In this document: positions 1 through 8,326 of the stretch, piece by piece
Position numbering within the stretch: the stretch's first letter is position 1
How the letters are laid out: each line of letters begins with the position of its first letter
Assembly (NCBI GenBank): GCA_030692375.1
Contig: JAUYCD010000086.1
Coordinates: 1-42,734 of the forward strand
Source: Candidatus Latescibacter sp.
Lineage (GTDB): Bacteria > Latescibacterota > Latescibacteria > Latescibacterales > Latescibacteraceae
Reading direction: 5' to 3'
Length of the DNA stretch: 42,734 nt
Notes under the pieces: model-generated
Database searches by the model: none
Told to the model about the DNA's origin: nothing
What the model saw: only the letters and a program-made list of their open reading frames with translations
Translations under genes and position numbers: made by a program

Positions 1-98
1 GGGGATGCCAAAGGCAGGGGGGATTTCTTCTTCCCGGCGAATAAAGATCCCCCCGCCGCTTGAGCGGCGACCCCCTTTTTAAGGGGGTAAAAAGAAAA
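1..98. repeat. Partial MITE-like GC-rich inverted repeat at the window edge
   Basis: The first bases match the right half of the element at 6232-6369 (same GGGGATGCC..AGGCAGGGGGGAT core). They continue into a second C-rich arm and a GCCGCTT/AGCGGC hairpin that also occurs at 19961-19986. The element is cut by the window edge, so its left end is not visible. No gene is seen before position 154. Confidence 0.6.
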
Positions 99-153
99 AG
101 AAACTTCAGCACCAGACATTATCTGATTGACATTACACTAGGAGCCTGTTCTT

Positions 154-3048
154 TTGAAAAAAGCCATCTTCGCCTGTATGTTCGCCCTGGCGATCCTCTC
201 CGGAGTTGAAACAGCATGCGCCCGTGAATACCGTGTTCTTGCCATACGGGTAGATTTTCCCTATGAGAATCCCGACCGCGAAACCACCACCGGGCGTGGA
301 ACGTTCGACGTGCGGGATTATTATACCAACCCAGAAGCGCAGAGCCAGTATTATCATCCCTGGGATATCCCCCCTCATGACAAGCGCTACTTCGCAAGCC
401 ACCTGCAGGCTCTCGATACCTACTTGAGGACAGTCTCGGAAGGCAGGGTCTCCGTACAATACCGCATTCTCCCGGATGACGTGCGCTCGGCCTATACCAT
501 GTCTAATATTTTCTACAAGTACGGAAATGGCCGTACCAAAGAACAGACCTATCGAAAACTGGCGGAATTGTTCAGGGAAGCTGTGGAAACCTGCAAACAG
601 AAAGAGGGAGCGTCCGTTTCATTTTCAGATTTTGACACATTCATGATCATCCACGCGGGAATGGGCAAGGAAACCTCGGGCGGGCTGAATGACATTCCCT
701 CGGCCTATCTGAATGGGGATGATTTCAAAACCTACCTGGGGGGGCCGCTCATCATCGACGGAGTGAATATCGACAACGGAATCATCATTCCCGAAATGGC
801 TTCGGAAAACGGGATCGCCGGTCTGAACGGCATCCTTGCCCAGATGTTCGGACACAGGCTGGGACTCCCCTCTCTCTCCAACAACAGGGACGGGTTTCCG
901 GGAGCGGGCGGCTGGGCGCTCATGGATACCGGCGCGATGGCGTACGGTTACGGCACACGGGGATTCATACCCACGTATCCCTGCATCTGGTCGAAAATCG
1001 CGCTCGGCTGGGTAAACCCGGTTGTGGTGACCTCCGATACCACCCTCGATATCGCGGCGACCCATGTATCTTCCTCGCTGCCCCATGGAATCAGGATTCC
1101 CATTACCGGCGACGAGTACCTGCTCATCGAAAACCGCGAGCGCTACGCTTCCCGCGACTCACTCCCGGCGGCTGTTTTTTCGGATACCGATTCCTCGGGG
1201 GTCTGGATGAAGGTGAATCATTACGATGCTTTCATCCCCGGCTCGGGGATTCTCATCTGGCATGTCAACGACCGTATCATCCGGGAAAACCGGGCATTCG
1301 ATACCATAAACGACGATTCTTACCGACGCGGGGTGGACCTGCTTGAAGCCGACGGCCGTCAGGATATAGGCGCACCTTTCGGATTCGGCGACCCGCGCGC
1401 GGAGTACAGCGAAGGATACGATGGCGACACCTATAAGCTGGGCGGGCAGAACACTCTCTCCCCCACCACCGAGCCGCATTCGGGCAGCATGTGGGGAGGC
1501 AATTCCGGGATCACGGTGAAGGTCAATTCCAAACCGGGTGATATCATGAATATCACCGTGAGCTTTGCCGCTAAAACCCAGAGCTATTCCCTTTCCGCGT
1601 TCAGCGCGGTTACCGCCGCCGACCTGAACGGGGACGGCGCCGATGAGCTTGTGGTTTCCCTTAAAGATTCCCTCAGGGTCATCGATACCAGGACGAACCG
1701 GATTTTCACAGCGCCTGCGGCAAGTCATCCCGCCGTTATCAGGGGAAGCGCCGCCGGGCAAATACTGCTCGCCGCTCCTCTTCGTACGACAGTTGTTTTT
1801 TATGGCCTGAGCGCATCCGCGCTCGATCAGGCGGCCGTGATTCCGCTTAAAACCCCGGACGGCTCCCTTTTTACAGCCGAAGGCTCCATCCTGAAAACCG
1901 TCGTTTCATCTACTGAGCATCTTATCCTCCCCGTGCGGTCGGCTGACGGAAACCGGAGTTATCTCCTCGATATGACCTTAGGTATTTTGCCCTCGGTAGT
2001 CATGAACCTGATTTCCCTGCCCGACACCACGCATATCAGGACGCTGGCTGCGGCAGGAGAGTATATTGCGGCGCTCGGTGATGACAATACCATCTTTCTC
2101 GGGAGCATCGGGGACAAGACCCTCGCCAGGCATTCGCTTCCCACCGGACATGCAGCGGGCCTGCTCCTTGCCGATTTAGACCGGAACGGCGAATATGAGA
2201 CAATACTTACAATCGGGAGAATCCTTTATGTGCTCCATAAGGACGGCAGCATGAAAACCGCTCCCCTTCCCGATGACCCGGTCGGCGAGCCTGTCGCCGC
2301 CGATATCGACCTGGACGGGTATCCGGAAATTCTTCAGTCGACCGCTTCACGGTTGTGCGCTTTCCGTGCAGGAGGCATTCCGGTTGATGGATTCCCCCGC
2401 AGGCTGCCCCCAGGGGACTCCGGCGAAAAGATCGTTTCCCAGCCGATAGTCTGCGACCTTGGCCATGACGGCCGCCCGGATATCGCTTTTGCGACTTCGG
2501 ACATGCGAATCCTGTCCTATGACGCCCCCGAAAAAGAAACTGTGGGATTCCCGGTCACAGCGGCGGGGACAATCGCCGGTTCTCCGCTCCTTATAAAAAT
2601 GAGCGCCGCCGGGTCTGCAGGTCTTGCCTACGGCACTGCGGAGGGTCTTCTCTGCGCCCGCGGCCTCAAAGTCACTGTCCCGGACAACACCGCTTCCTGG
2701 CCCATGTGGCGGGGCGGCGCCGGACTGTCTGCCGCGCTCCTGAACAGCGCCATTCCCTCGACGGTAAAATCGACCGCGAAATTCGAGGCTTACTGTTATC
2801 CGAATCCGGTGACCGGAGGAATCGGCACCTTCCGCATAACCCCGGAGGGAAATACCCCGTGCAGCGTGACCGTATATTCCGCCGACGGCCGGAAGGTGTA
2901 TGAATGCCGCCTCACGGAAAACCAGGTCATCCCCGGTGCGCCGAACGAGATTACCATGGACACATCGAAACTGGCCAGCGGGCTCTATATTGCTAAAATT
3001 GCCACCAGGACGCGGACGGTTATATACAAGCTGGGGGTGATCAAGTGA
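154..3048 (+). CDS. Secreted M6-like metallopeptidase domain protein with T9SS sorting domain; active site degenerate
   Basis: This 964-residue protein starts at a TTG codon with an AGGAG box about 9 nt upstream. The next in-frame ATG would cut the signal peptide (residues 1-23, ending ACA-RE). Residues ~25-440 follow the M6 (immune inhibitor A-like) peptidase fold, including GHRLGLP, GGWALMDTGA and the later SKIALGW segment. The zinc motif HExGH, however, reads Q230-M-F-G-H234, so the first His and the catalytic Glu are lost. Residues ~500-840 hold FG-GAP/VCBS-like repeats with DxNxDGxxE calcium loops. The last ~85 residues (YPNPV.. to YKLGVIK) are a Por/T9SS type A sorting domain. It is probably exported through T9SS and held at or released from the cell surface. 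With the active site changed, a binding or structural role is more likely than proteolysis. The stop overlaps the next start (GTGA), so the two genes are probably co-translated. Confidence 0.8.
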   Translation: MKKAIFACMFALAILSGVETACAREYRVLAIRVDFPYENPDRETTTGRGTFDVRDYYTNPEAQSQYYHPWDIPPHDKRYFASHLQALDTYLRTVSEGRVSVQYRILPDDVRSAYTMSNIFYKYGNGRTKEQTYRKLAELFREAVETCKQKEGASVSFSDFDTFMIIHAGMGKETSGGLNDIPSAYLNGDDFKTYLGGPLIIDGVNIDNGIIIPEMASENGIAGLNGILAQMFGHRLGLPSLSNNRDGFPGAGGWALMDTGAMAYGYGTRGFIPTYPCIWSKIALGWVNPVVVTSDTTLDIAATHVSSSLPHGIRIPITGDEYLLIENRERYASRDSLPAAVFSDTDSSGVWMKVNHYDAFIPGSGILIWHVNDRIIRENRAFDTINDDSYRRGVDLLEADGRQDIGAPFGFGDPRAEYSEGYDGDTYKLGGQNTLSPTTEPHSGSMWGGNSGITVKVNSKPGDIMNITVSFAAKTQSYSLSAFSAVTAADLNGDGADELVVSLKDSLRVIDTRTNRIFTAPAASHPAVIRGSAAGQILLAAPLRTTVVFYGLSASALDQAAVIPLKTPDGSLFTAEGSILKTVVSSTEHLILPVRSADGNRSYLLDMTLGILPSVVMNLISLPDTTHIRTLAAAGEYIAALGDDNTIFLGSIGDKTLARHSLPTGHAAGLLLADLDRNGEYETILTIGRILYVLHKDGSMKTAPLPDDPVGEPVAADIDLDGYPEILQSTASRLCAFRAGGIPVDGFPRRLPPGDSGEKIVSQPIVCDLGHDGRPDIAFATSDMRILSYDAPEKETVGFPVTAAGTIAGSPLLIKMSAAGSAGLAYGTAEGLLCARGLKVTVPDNTASWPMWRGGAGLSAALLNSAIPSTVKSTAKFEAYCYPNPVTGGIGTFRITPEGNTPCSVTVYSADGRKVYECRLTENQVIPGAPNEITMDTSKLASGLYIAKIATRTRTVIYKLGVIK

Positions 3049-6000
3049 AAAAGGCCGTCCTTTTCCTTTTCTCCCTCTGCGCTTTCCTGTTTTCCCCGGC
3101 TATGGGGAATGCCCAGAACCCCGTGAATGCGAAATGGCTCGAATACTCAACGGAGCATTTCATTGTCTATTACGCGGCCGGGCAGGAATTTACCGCCTTC
3201 CAGGCCGCCGCTGTCGCTGAAAAGGTTCAGGGGCCGCTCTCTCAGATGTACGGCCCGGCCGATTCCAAAATCCACATCGTGATCCGTGACGACGAGGATT
3301 ATTCCAACGGCGGGGCATACTATTACGACAACAAGGTTGAAATCTACGCCACCGGTCTCGATTATGAGTTCAGAAGCTACAGCGACTGGCTCTGGAATGT
3401 GATTACCCATGAGCTTACCCATATCTATTCGATGCGCAATTCCATGAAAGCGACCCGCCGGATTCCCATGGTTTACTATCAGCAGATCGGCTACCAGAAT
3501 GAGAAGCGGGATGATGTGCTGGTCGGCTACCCGAATGTGCTGGCCTCTTACGCCATCCCGATGTTCACCGTTCCTTCCTGGCTGGCCGAAGGAGTCGCGC
3601 AATACCAGGCCCGCACCGCGCACTTCGACAGCCTGGACGCCCACCGTGACATGATGCTCCGTCAGGCGGCGCTTCACGACAAGCTGCTCTCGATCGACCA
3701 GATTGCCAGTTTCAACTGGGACGGCCGTGAGAACGAGATGATTTACAACCACGGGTACAGCCTGGTGACCTATATCGCCGGCCGGTACGGCGAAGACAAG
3801 ATCGGCGCCATTATGAAAGCCATGGGCGCTCCAACGGCAGCCACCTTCGATATCGCCTGCCGGCGGGTCCTGAATATCTCCCAGGATGAGCTTTACAGGT
3901 TATGGTCGCGGGATCTGCGAAAACAGTACACCGCGGTGAAAGATTCACTCGGCGCGCTCATAGAGGGCAAACCATTCCGCAAGGGCGGATTCATCAACGG
4001 ATCTCCCACATGGTCTCCCGACGGCACGAAGCTGGCCTATGTCTCTAACTATGGGCAGGATTACGGAATTACCTCCTGTTTTGTAGCCAATCTCAAACCG
4101 GGCGGCTGGAAATGGAAAAACAAGGACAGCCAGGAAGCCAGGGCGAGGGAAAAGCTTGGCAAAAAGCTGAAAGATCTGAAAACACCTGAAGAAAAAGAGA
4201 GCGCCGCCGCCGAATCGGGGATACAGTTCGATATCATACTCGCCGGAGGCATCCAATCCGGCCCTGTCTGGCTCGATGAATGGAACATCCTTTTCAACCG
4301 CCGCTCGGCCTCGAACCGCTACGGGTCCCACTGGTGGGACATGTACCGGTATGTGATCAATACCAAAGACCCCCGGAAAGGCACCCGTAAAAGGATAACG
4401 CACGACCTCCGGGGCACGTATCCGGACCTTTCGCCGGACAAGAGCGAACTGGTGTTTGTCAGGAACAGCGCTGGGATCCAGAACCTGTATATCATGGCCA
4501 GGAAGGACAATTCTCTCCGGCAGATCACCTTCTACACCGACGGCACCCAGTTGTACAGGCCGAAATGGTCTCCGGACGGTTTTTCCATCGCTTTCACCAT
4601 CCACCGTAAAAACCATGTCGATATCGCGGTCATCAACCGCGACGGCGGCGGGTTCCGTTATCTGGCCGCATCTCCCGGCCAGGACCGCGACCCGTCATGG
4701 ACCGCAGACGGCCGCTCTCTTATTTTCTCATCCGATGTGACCGGCATCCCGAACCTTTACCGGGTGTATCTCTCCGACGGATCGGTGAGCCGGCTGACCA
4801 ATGTTATCGGCGGGGCGTTTTCCCCGGCGGTTTCTCCCGGCGACACCACGCTGGCTTTCTCCTATTATGGCCCGGATGGCTACGAAATCAGGCTGATGCC
4901 TCTTAATGAGGGGGTAAAGGTTGCGGACTCTGGCATGTTTCACCAGACAGACCGTCCTGTTCAGGGAACAGGAACCACCGCAAGTACAAACGCTGCACGC
5001 AGCAACTCGACCGCCTCAAAGCCGTACCAGATGAAAACGCTCGGGTTCTCGGTCATGCCGAGAATTATCAACGACCGCAGCAATTTTAAACTGGGCGCCT
5101 ATCTGGTGAACAGCGAGGTGGTGGACCAGGGGAATTTTCTCTTCGGCGGGGATATATCCCCCTCAAACAAGGACACCGACCTTTTCGCCCTGTTCGAATA
5201 TAAAAAATTGATTCCTACCGTATTCGTGGAAATGTACCGTCAGACCAGAAGTGTGGATACCCATGAAAATTACATGGAGGAATTCGGCACCATTATCCAA
5301 AACCGGACATTTGACCTGAATGAAATAGATTTCGGTGTTCGGTACAGCTACCATGACCGGCATAATTTCGAGGGCCGCATCATTTACAGCCAGTACAACG
5401 CCACCCTTGCCTACACCGATTTTCAAACCGGGCCGCTGGTTCTCAAACCTTCTTACACCTATTCCCGCGGATTCGATCTGGCTCTCAGCTATAACCAGGA
5501 CAATTACAACCGGGCGCGTGACGAGGTCATCAATCCTCGCGGGGGCAGGAAAATCCAGGTCAGGTACGACCGTTTCACCAATTTCTTCCTCGATGATTTC
5601 GAGTATGTGGGCTTCCTCAGGGAAAAATATAAGAAATACCCCTACGATCAGTTCTATGTCAACTGGGTAGAACGCATTCCCGTTCCCTCGACCGAGAAAC
5701 ACACTCTGCAGCTCCGCGGCCAGGTAAATATGATCGACCGTCAGGTTGACCAGTTTTACGAGCTTCAGCTTGGCGGCCCCTCCCAGATGCGTGGATACAC
5801 ATTCTACAGCCTGAGCGGCCGTAAAAATGTCATGGGACAGGTTCTCTACAGATTTCCCCTTCTCTATGACATGAAAAAGAAATATTTTACCTGGTACTTC
5901 AACCATGTCTACATGGGGGTATTTGCCGATGTCGGAAGAGCCTGGGATGTGCGCAGCCTGAGCTGGTCCGCGAAGGGATTCAAACGCGATGCCGGGGTGG

Positions 6001-6182
6001 AACTGAGGCTGGATGCCATCTCCTTCTACAATCTGCCGACTATGCTGGAATTCTCCACGGCGTACGGTCCCGACCCAACCTGGGTAAATAAACTGGACAT
6101 GGAAACATCCACATTTTCATTGGTGAAAGACACTCAAAATCCCTGGAAATTTTATTTTTCATTACTGTTTGGATTCAATTAA
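3045..6182 (+). CDS. Peptidase MA-like gluzincin fused to TolB-type propeller and outer-membrane barrel
   Basis: This 1045-residue protein starts at a GTG that overlaps the previous stop, with a GGGGGTGA box just upstream. A signal peptide covers residues 1-24. Residues ~28-300 form a gluzincin/peptidase MA-like domain with H122-E-L-T-H126 and a downstream WLAEG glutamate (E182), so the zinc site looks intact. Residues ~310-640 carry WD40/TolB-like propeller repeats (SPDGTKLAYVS, SPDGFSIAFT, TADGRSLIFSS). A low-complexity Thr/Ser/Ala linker (~645-670) leads into a C-terminal barrel (~690-1045) of the Omp85/bacterial surface antigen type, with GGPSQMRGY and a last strand ending in aromatic residues. 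The likely topology is a barrel in the outer membrane presenting a propeller and a metalloprotease to one side. It is coupled to the inactive M6-like partner. Confidence is high for the domain order and low for the substrate. Confidence 0.82.
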   Translation: MKKAVLFLFSLCAFLFSPAMGNAQNPVNAKWLEYSTEHFIVYYAAGQEFTAFQAAAVAEKVQGPLSQMYGPADSKIHIVIRDDEDYSNGGAYYYDNKVEIYATGLDYEFRSYSDWLWNVITHELTHIYSMRNSMKATRRIPMVYYQQIGYQNEKRDDVLVGYPNVLASYAIPMFTVPSWLAEGVAQYQARTAHFDSLDAHRDMMLRQAALHDKLLSIDQIASFNWDGRENEMIYNHGYSLVTYIAGRYGEDKIGAIMKAMGAPTAATFDIACRRVLNISQDELYRLWSRDLRKQYTAVKDSLGALIEGKPFRKGGFINGSPTWSPDGTKLAYVSNYGQDYGITSCFVANLKPGGWKWKNKDSQEARAREKLGKKLKDLKTPEEKESAAAESGIQFDIILAGGIQSGPVWLDEWNILFNRRSASNRYGSHWWDMYRYVINTKDPRKGTRKRITHDLRGTYPDLSPDKSELVFVRNSAGIQNLYIMARKDNSLRQITFYTDGTQLYRPKWSPDGFSIAFTIHRKNHVDIAVINRDGGGFRYLAASPGQDRDPSWTADGRSLIFSSDVTGIPNLYRVYLSDGSVSRLTNVIGGAFSPAVSPGDTTLAFSYYGPDGYEIRLMPLNEGVKVADSGMFHQTDRPVQGTGTTASTNAARSNSTASKPYQMKTLGFSVMPRIINDRSNFKLGAYLVNSEVVDQGNFLFGGDISPSNKDTDLFALFEYKKLIPTVFVEMYRQTRSVDTHENYMEEFGTIIQNRTFDLNEIDFGVRYSYHDRHNFEGRIIYSQYNATLAYTDFQTGPLVLKPSYTYSRGFDLALSYNQDNYNRARDEVINPRGGRKIQVRYDRFTNFFLDDFEYVGFLREKYKKYPYDQFYVNWVERIPVPSTEKHTLQLRGQVNMIDRQVDQFYELQLGGPSQMRGYTFYSLSGRKNVMGQVLYRFPLLYDMKKKYFTWYFNHVYMGVFADVGRAWDVRSLSWSAKGFKRDAGVELRLDAISFYNLPTMLEFSTAYGPDPTWVNKLDMETSTFSLVKDTQNPWKFYFSLLFGFN

Positions 6183-6231
6183 GATCAACAGGTATGTCGT
6201 TAAGTAAGCTAAGTTGATCATCTGAAAGGTT

Positions 6232-6369
6232 AATCCCCCCTGCCCCCCTTACTAAGGAGGGAAAAAGGAAATTGTTTATAGGACTATGTAAACATTTATT
6301 AGGATTTGACAAAATCCCCTTCCTAAATTCCCCCCTTAATAAGGGGGGATGCCGAAGGCAGGGGGGATC
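6232..6369. repeat. MITE-like element with ATCCCCCCTGCC terminal inverted repeats
   Basis: Both ends read ATCCCCCCTGCC inward, and G-rich/C-rich arms surround an AT-rich middle of about 70 bp. It lies between two convergent genes (the barrel protein and acsC), so its hairpins could also end transcription from both sides. Relatives in the window are at 1-98 and 19884-19993. Confidence 0.65.
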
Positions 6370-6442
6370 TTTAAAGACACAGGAGCACTCAATTTCTCTT
6401 ATTTACTATATGTTGCTGACTTAACGGCATAACCGAATTTCA

Positions 6443-7780
6443 TTATACCATGGCTCTGAGAAACTTGGGAATCCCGGTCGCCTCACGCGGCCCGACCAGC
6501 ACATTCCAGCCGGATTCTTCCTTGAGCTTTGCTGTCATCACTGCTACAAGACCGGGAATAACAAGGTTACGATGTTTTACTTTATCCTTGAGCCCCCCGC
6601 TCTCGTTGAGCTTGGACGCGATCATCTCCACGGTGAATTTCTCCGCCGCCCAGGCGGTAAGAACGGAGGTTCCTTCTGTATCGATGACCAGAACGTAGGA
6701 CGGTATCCTCGATGAGGTTATCTCGCCCTCAACCGTATAATAGGTAAGCGAGAAATTAGTCGTCACGAGCACGGGAGAATCAGGGCCGGGTTTGCCGACT
6801 TCCCAGATTCCGGGTTTGACCTGGATTGGTTTCTGGGGATCCGTATAGATGTTCTGCCGCACTGTCAAAAGCGGAAGAAGCTGCCAGTCTTCATGCCCGG
6901 ATACGATGACCAGGGAAGCATATTTGGCGACATAGCAGGCAGCGCGGTTGATTTCCAGGTAGGGATTTTCCCCGTCGACGGCGTTGGCCAGGAGCGGGAA
7001 TCCCACATCACGGAAATTCTTCCTGAGCTGCGCTCTCCTGAGACGTGTGAGATCCTCGAGTTTTCGTGTTAAACCACTGGAAACAGGCTCCAGCACAAGT
7101 TTATCCGCTCCCAGCTTACGCGCCTTCTGGGTAAGCTCGGCCAAAGCTTCCACAGGAGCGGAAATAACCACCGGTAGATTCAGAGCGGCGGCAACCGGCG
7201 CCATTTCATCGATGTTGCCCGCTGTGATTCCATGGAGAAGCGGTTTCTTGTCCTTTATTTTCTCGGCTGCTGCTTTCATGGCGGCCGGATCTTCCGTTAT
7301 GAGAATGAGCGGCAGCGCCGAAGCATTCTGAGCGGCTTCAGCGGCGCGGGCGAATTGGAGAGCATTCCCGCTGTCATTTTTCAAGGCGATGAGATTCACA
7401 CCGAGGGTGAACCCGACCCGCTCATAAGTCTTTTGATTTATTTTTTTTACTTTTTCCACCAGCTCATTTTCTGGCAGCGAGTCGGAAACCAGGATGGCGA
7501 TGCCGGTCTCGTGATAAAACGTCCCTTCGTGACGGAAAAGAACGGTCTCGTTACCCGCCTCCACCTTTTTCTCCCCGTCTCCGATGGTAATGAGCTTTAC
7601 CGGAGGCGCCGAGGCGCTATCCAGAGCCGCTTTCCCCCCTTCGGAAATGTGAGGGCATTTGCTGAGCTCGACCTTTTTGGCCGCAAGCTGCATGGCAAAA
7701 GCAAGACAGGTTGGAACCCCGCAATCTTTACAGTTCGTTTTAGGGAGATTCTTGAAAATATCCAAAGCGGTAAGTGCCAT
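6443..7780 (-). CDS. acsC: Acetyl-CoA decarbonylase/synthase gamma subunit (corrinoid iron-sulfur protein large subunit)
   Basis: This 445-residue protein has the usual length for AcsC/CdhE. The N-terminus carries the [4Fe-4S] motif C17-x2-C20-x4-C25-x16-C42 (NCKDCGVPTC..KC). A TIM-barrel-like region follows (~60-310, with the NLIALKND and LVLEPVSSGL segments), then a C-terminal cobalamin-binding domain (~320-445). Together with the small subunit (not in the window), the corrinoid protein carries the methyl group from methyltetrahydrofolate to acetyl-CoA synthase in the cytoplasm. The ATG has GGAGAGGG upstream. It is the last gene of the cooC-cooS-acsB-ABM-acsC run, 140 bp after the ABM-fold gene. 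The partner acsD/cdhD and methyltransferase acsE are not present here. Confidence 0.9.
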   Translation of the reverse strand: MALTALDIFKNLPKTNCKDCGVPTCLAFAMQLAAKKVELSKCPHISEGGKAALDSASAPPVKLITIGDGEKKVEAGNETVLFRHEGTFYHETGIAILVSDSLPENELVEKVKKINQKTYERVGFTLGVNLIALKNDSGNALQFARAAEAAQNASALPLILITEDPAAMKAAAEKIKDKKPLLHGITAGNIDEMAPVAAALNLPVVISAPVEALAELTQKARKLGADKLVLEPVSSGLTRKLEDLTRLRRAQLRKNFRDVGFPLLANAVDGENPYLEINRAACYVAKYASLVIVSGHEDWQLLPLLTVRQNIYTDPQKPIQVKPGIWEVGKPGPDSPVLVTTNFSLTYYTVEGEITSSRIPSYVLVIDTEGTSVLTAWAAEKFTVEMIASKLNESGGLKDKVKHRNLVIPGLVAVMTAKLKEESGWNVLVGPREATGIPKFLRAMV

Positions 7781-7920
7781 GAAAACCCTCTCCTGTTTCT
7801 GAATGTTCGTTTCGATAAACTGTATGTTACTTTTTTATATGAAGAATCCACCTTTGCTATCGTCGAGGGTCAACAAGTCATACAGATCGCGCCCTGTCAC
7901 TCCCGACGATACAACAATCT

Positions 7921-8268
7921 TTAGCCGGTTGTCATTAAATTATCGGTTGCATTTGGTTCCAGAATATCTGGCGGTATATAGATATTAACATCATAGTGCT
8001 CTGTGACAGGAGGCACGGCAAAAGTATTATGGGCTGCAATTTGTGCAATCTTTTCCTTTAGATATCCACCGGTCTCCCCTTCGATCATATCGGCTTTTGT
8101 CTCCCATAAGGAGATGGAAATGGCTTTGTTTGTATTACGATCTGTCAAGGTAAGAATCCCTTTGAAACCTTTAAGGGTTTTTGTTGTTGAAATGATAGAT
8201 TGATAGATTTTCAGCATCTGGTCCGTTTTGCCCGGCATAATCTGAGCGGTCATCACTCTCGCGTACAT
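7921..8268 (-). CDS. ABM-fold (antibiotic biosynthesis monooxygenase-like) small protein
   Basis: This 115-residue soluble protein has the dimeric alpha-beta barrel pattern of ABM proteins: an opening strand YARVMTAQIMPGK, a helix with repeated Lys/Ile, then strand KGILTLTDRNTNKAISISLWETKADM. The ATG is preceded by AAGGGAG at good distance. No cofactor motif is visible, and ABM proteins range from heme or quinol monooxygenases to domains of unknown role. Its position between acsB and acsC is unusual. It may sense or detoxify something relevant to CODH/ACS, but nothing in the sequence fixes a function. Confidence 0.65.
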   Translation of the reverse strand: MYARVMTAQIMPGKTDQMLKIYQSIISTTKTLKGFKGILTLTDRNTNKAISISLWETKADMIEGETGGYLKEKIAQIAAHNTFAVPPVTEHYDVNIYIPPDILEPNATDNLMTTG

Positions 8269-8326
8269 AATTCTCCCTTACAGTTAAGACAATTCAATTC
8301 ACATCGTGCAGCGCCGTCTGTTTTTT

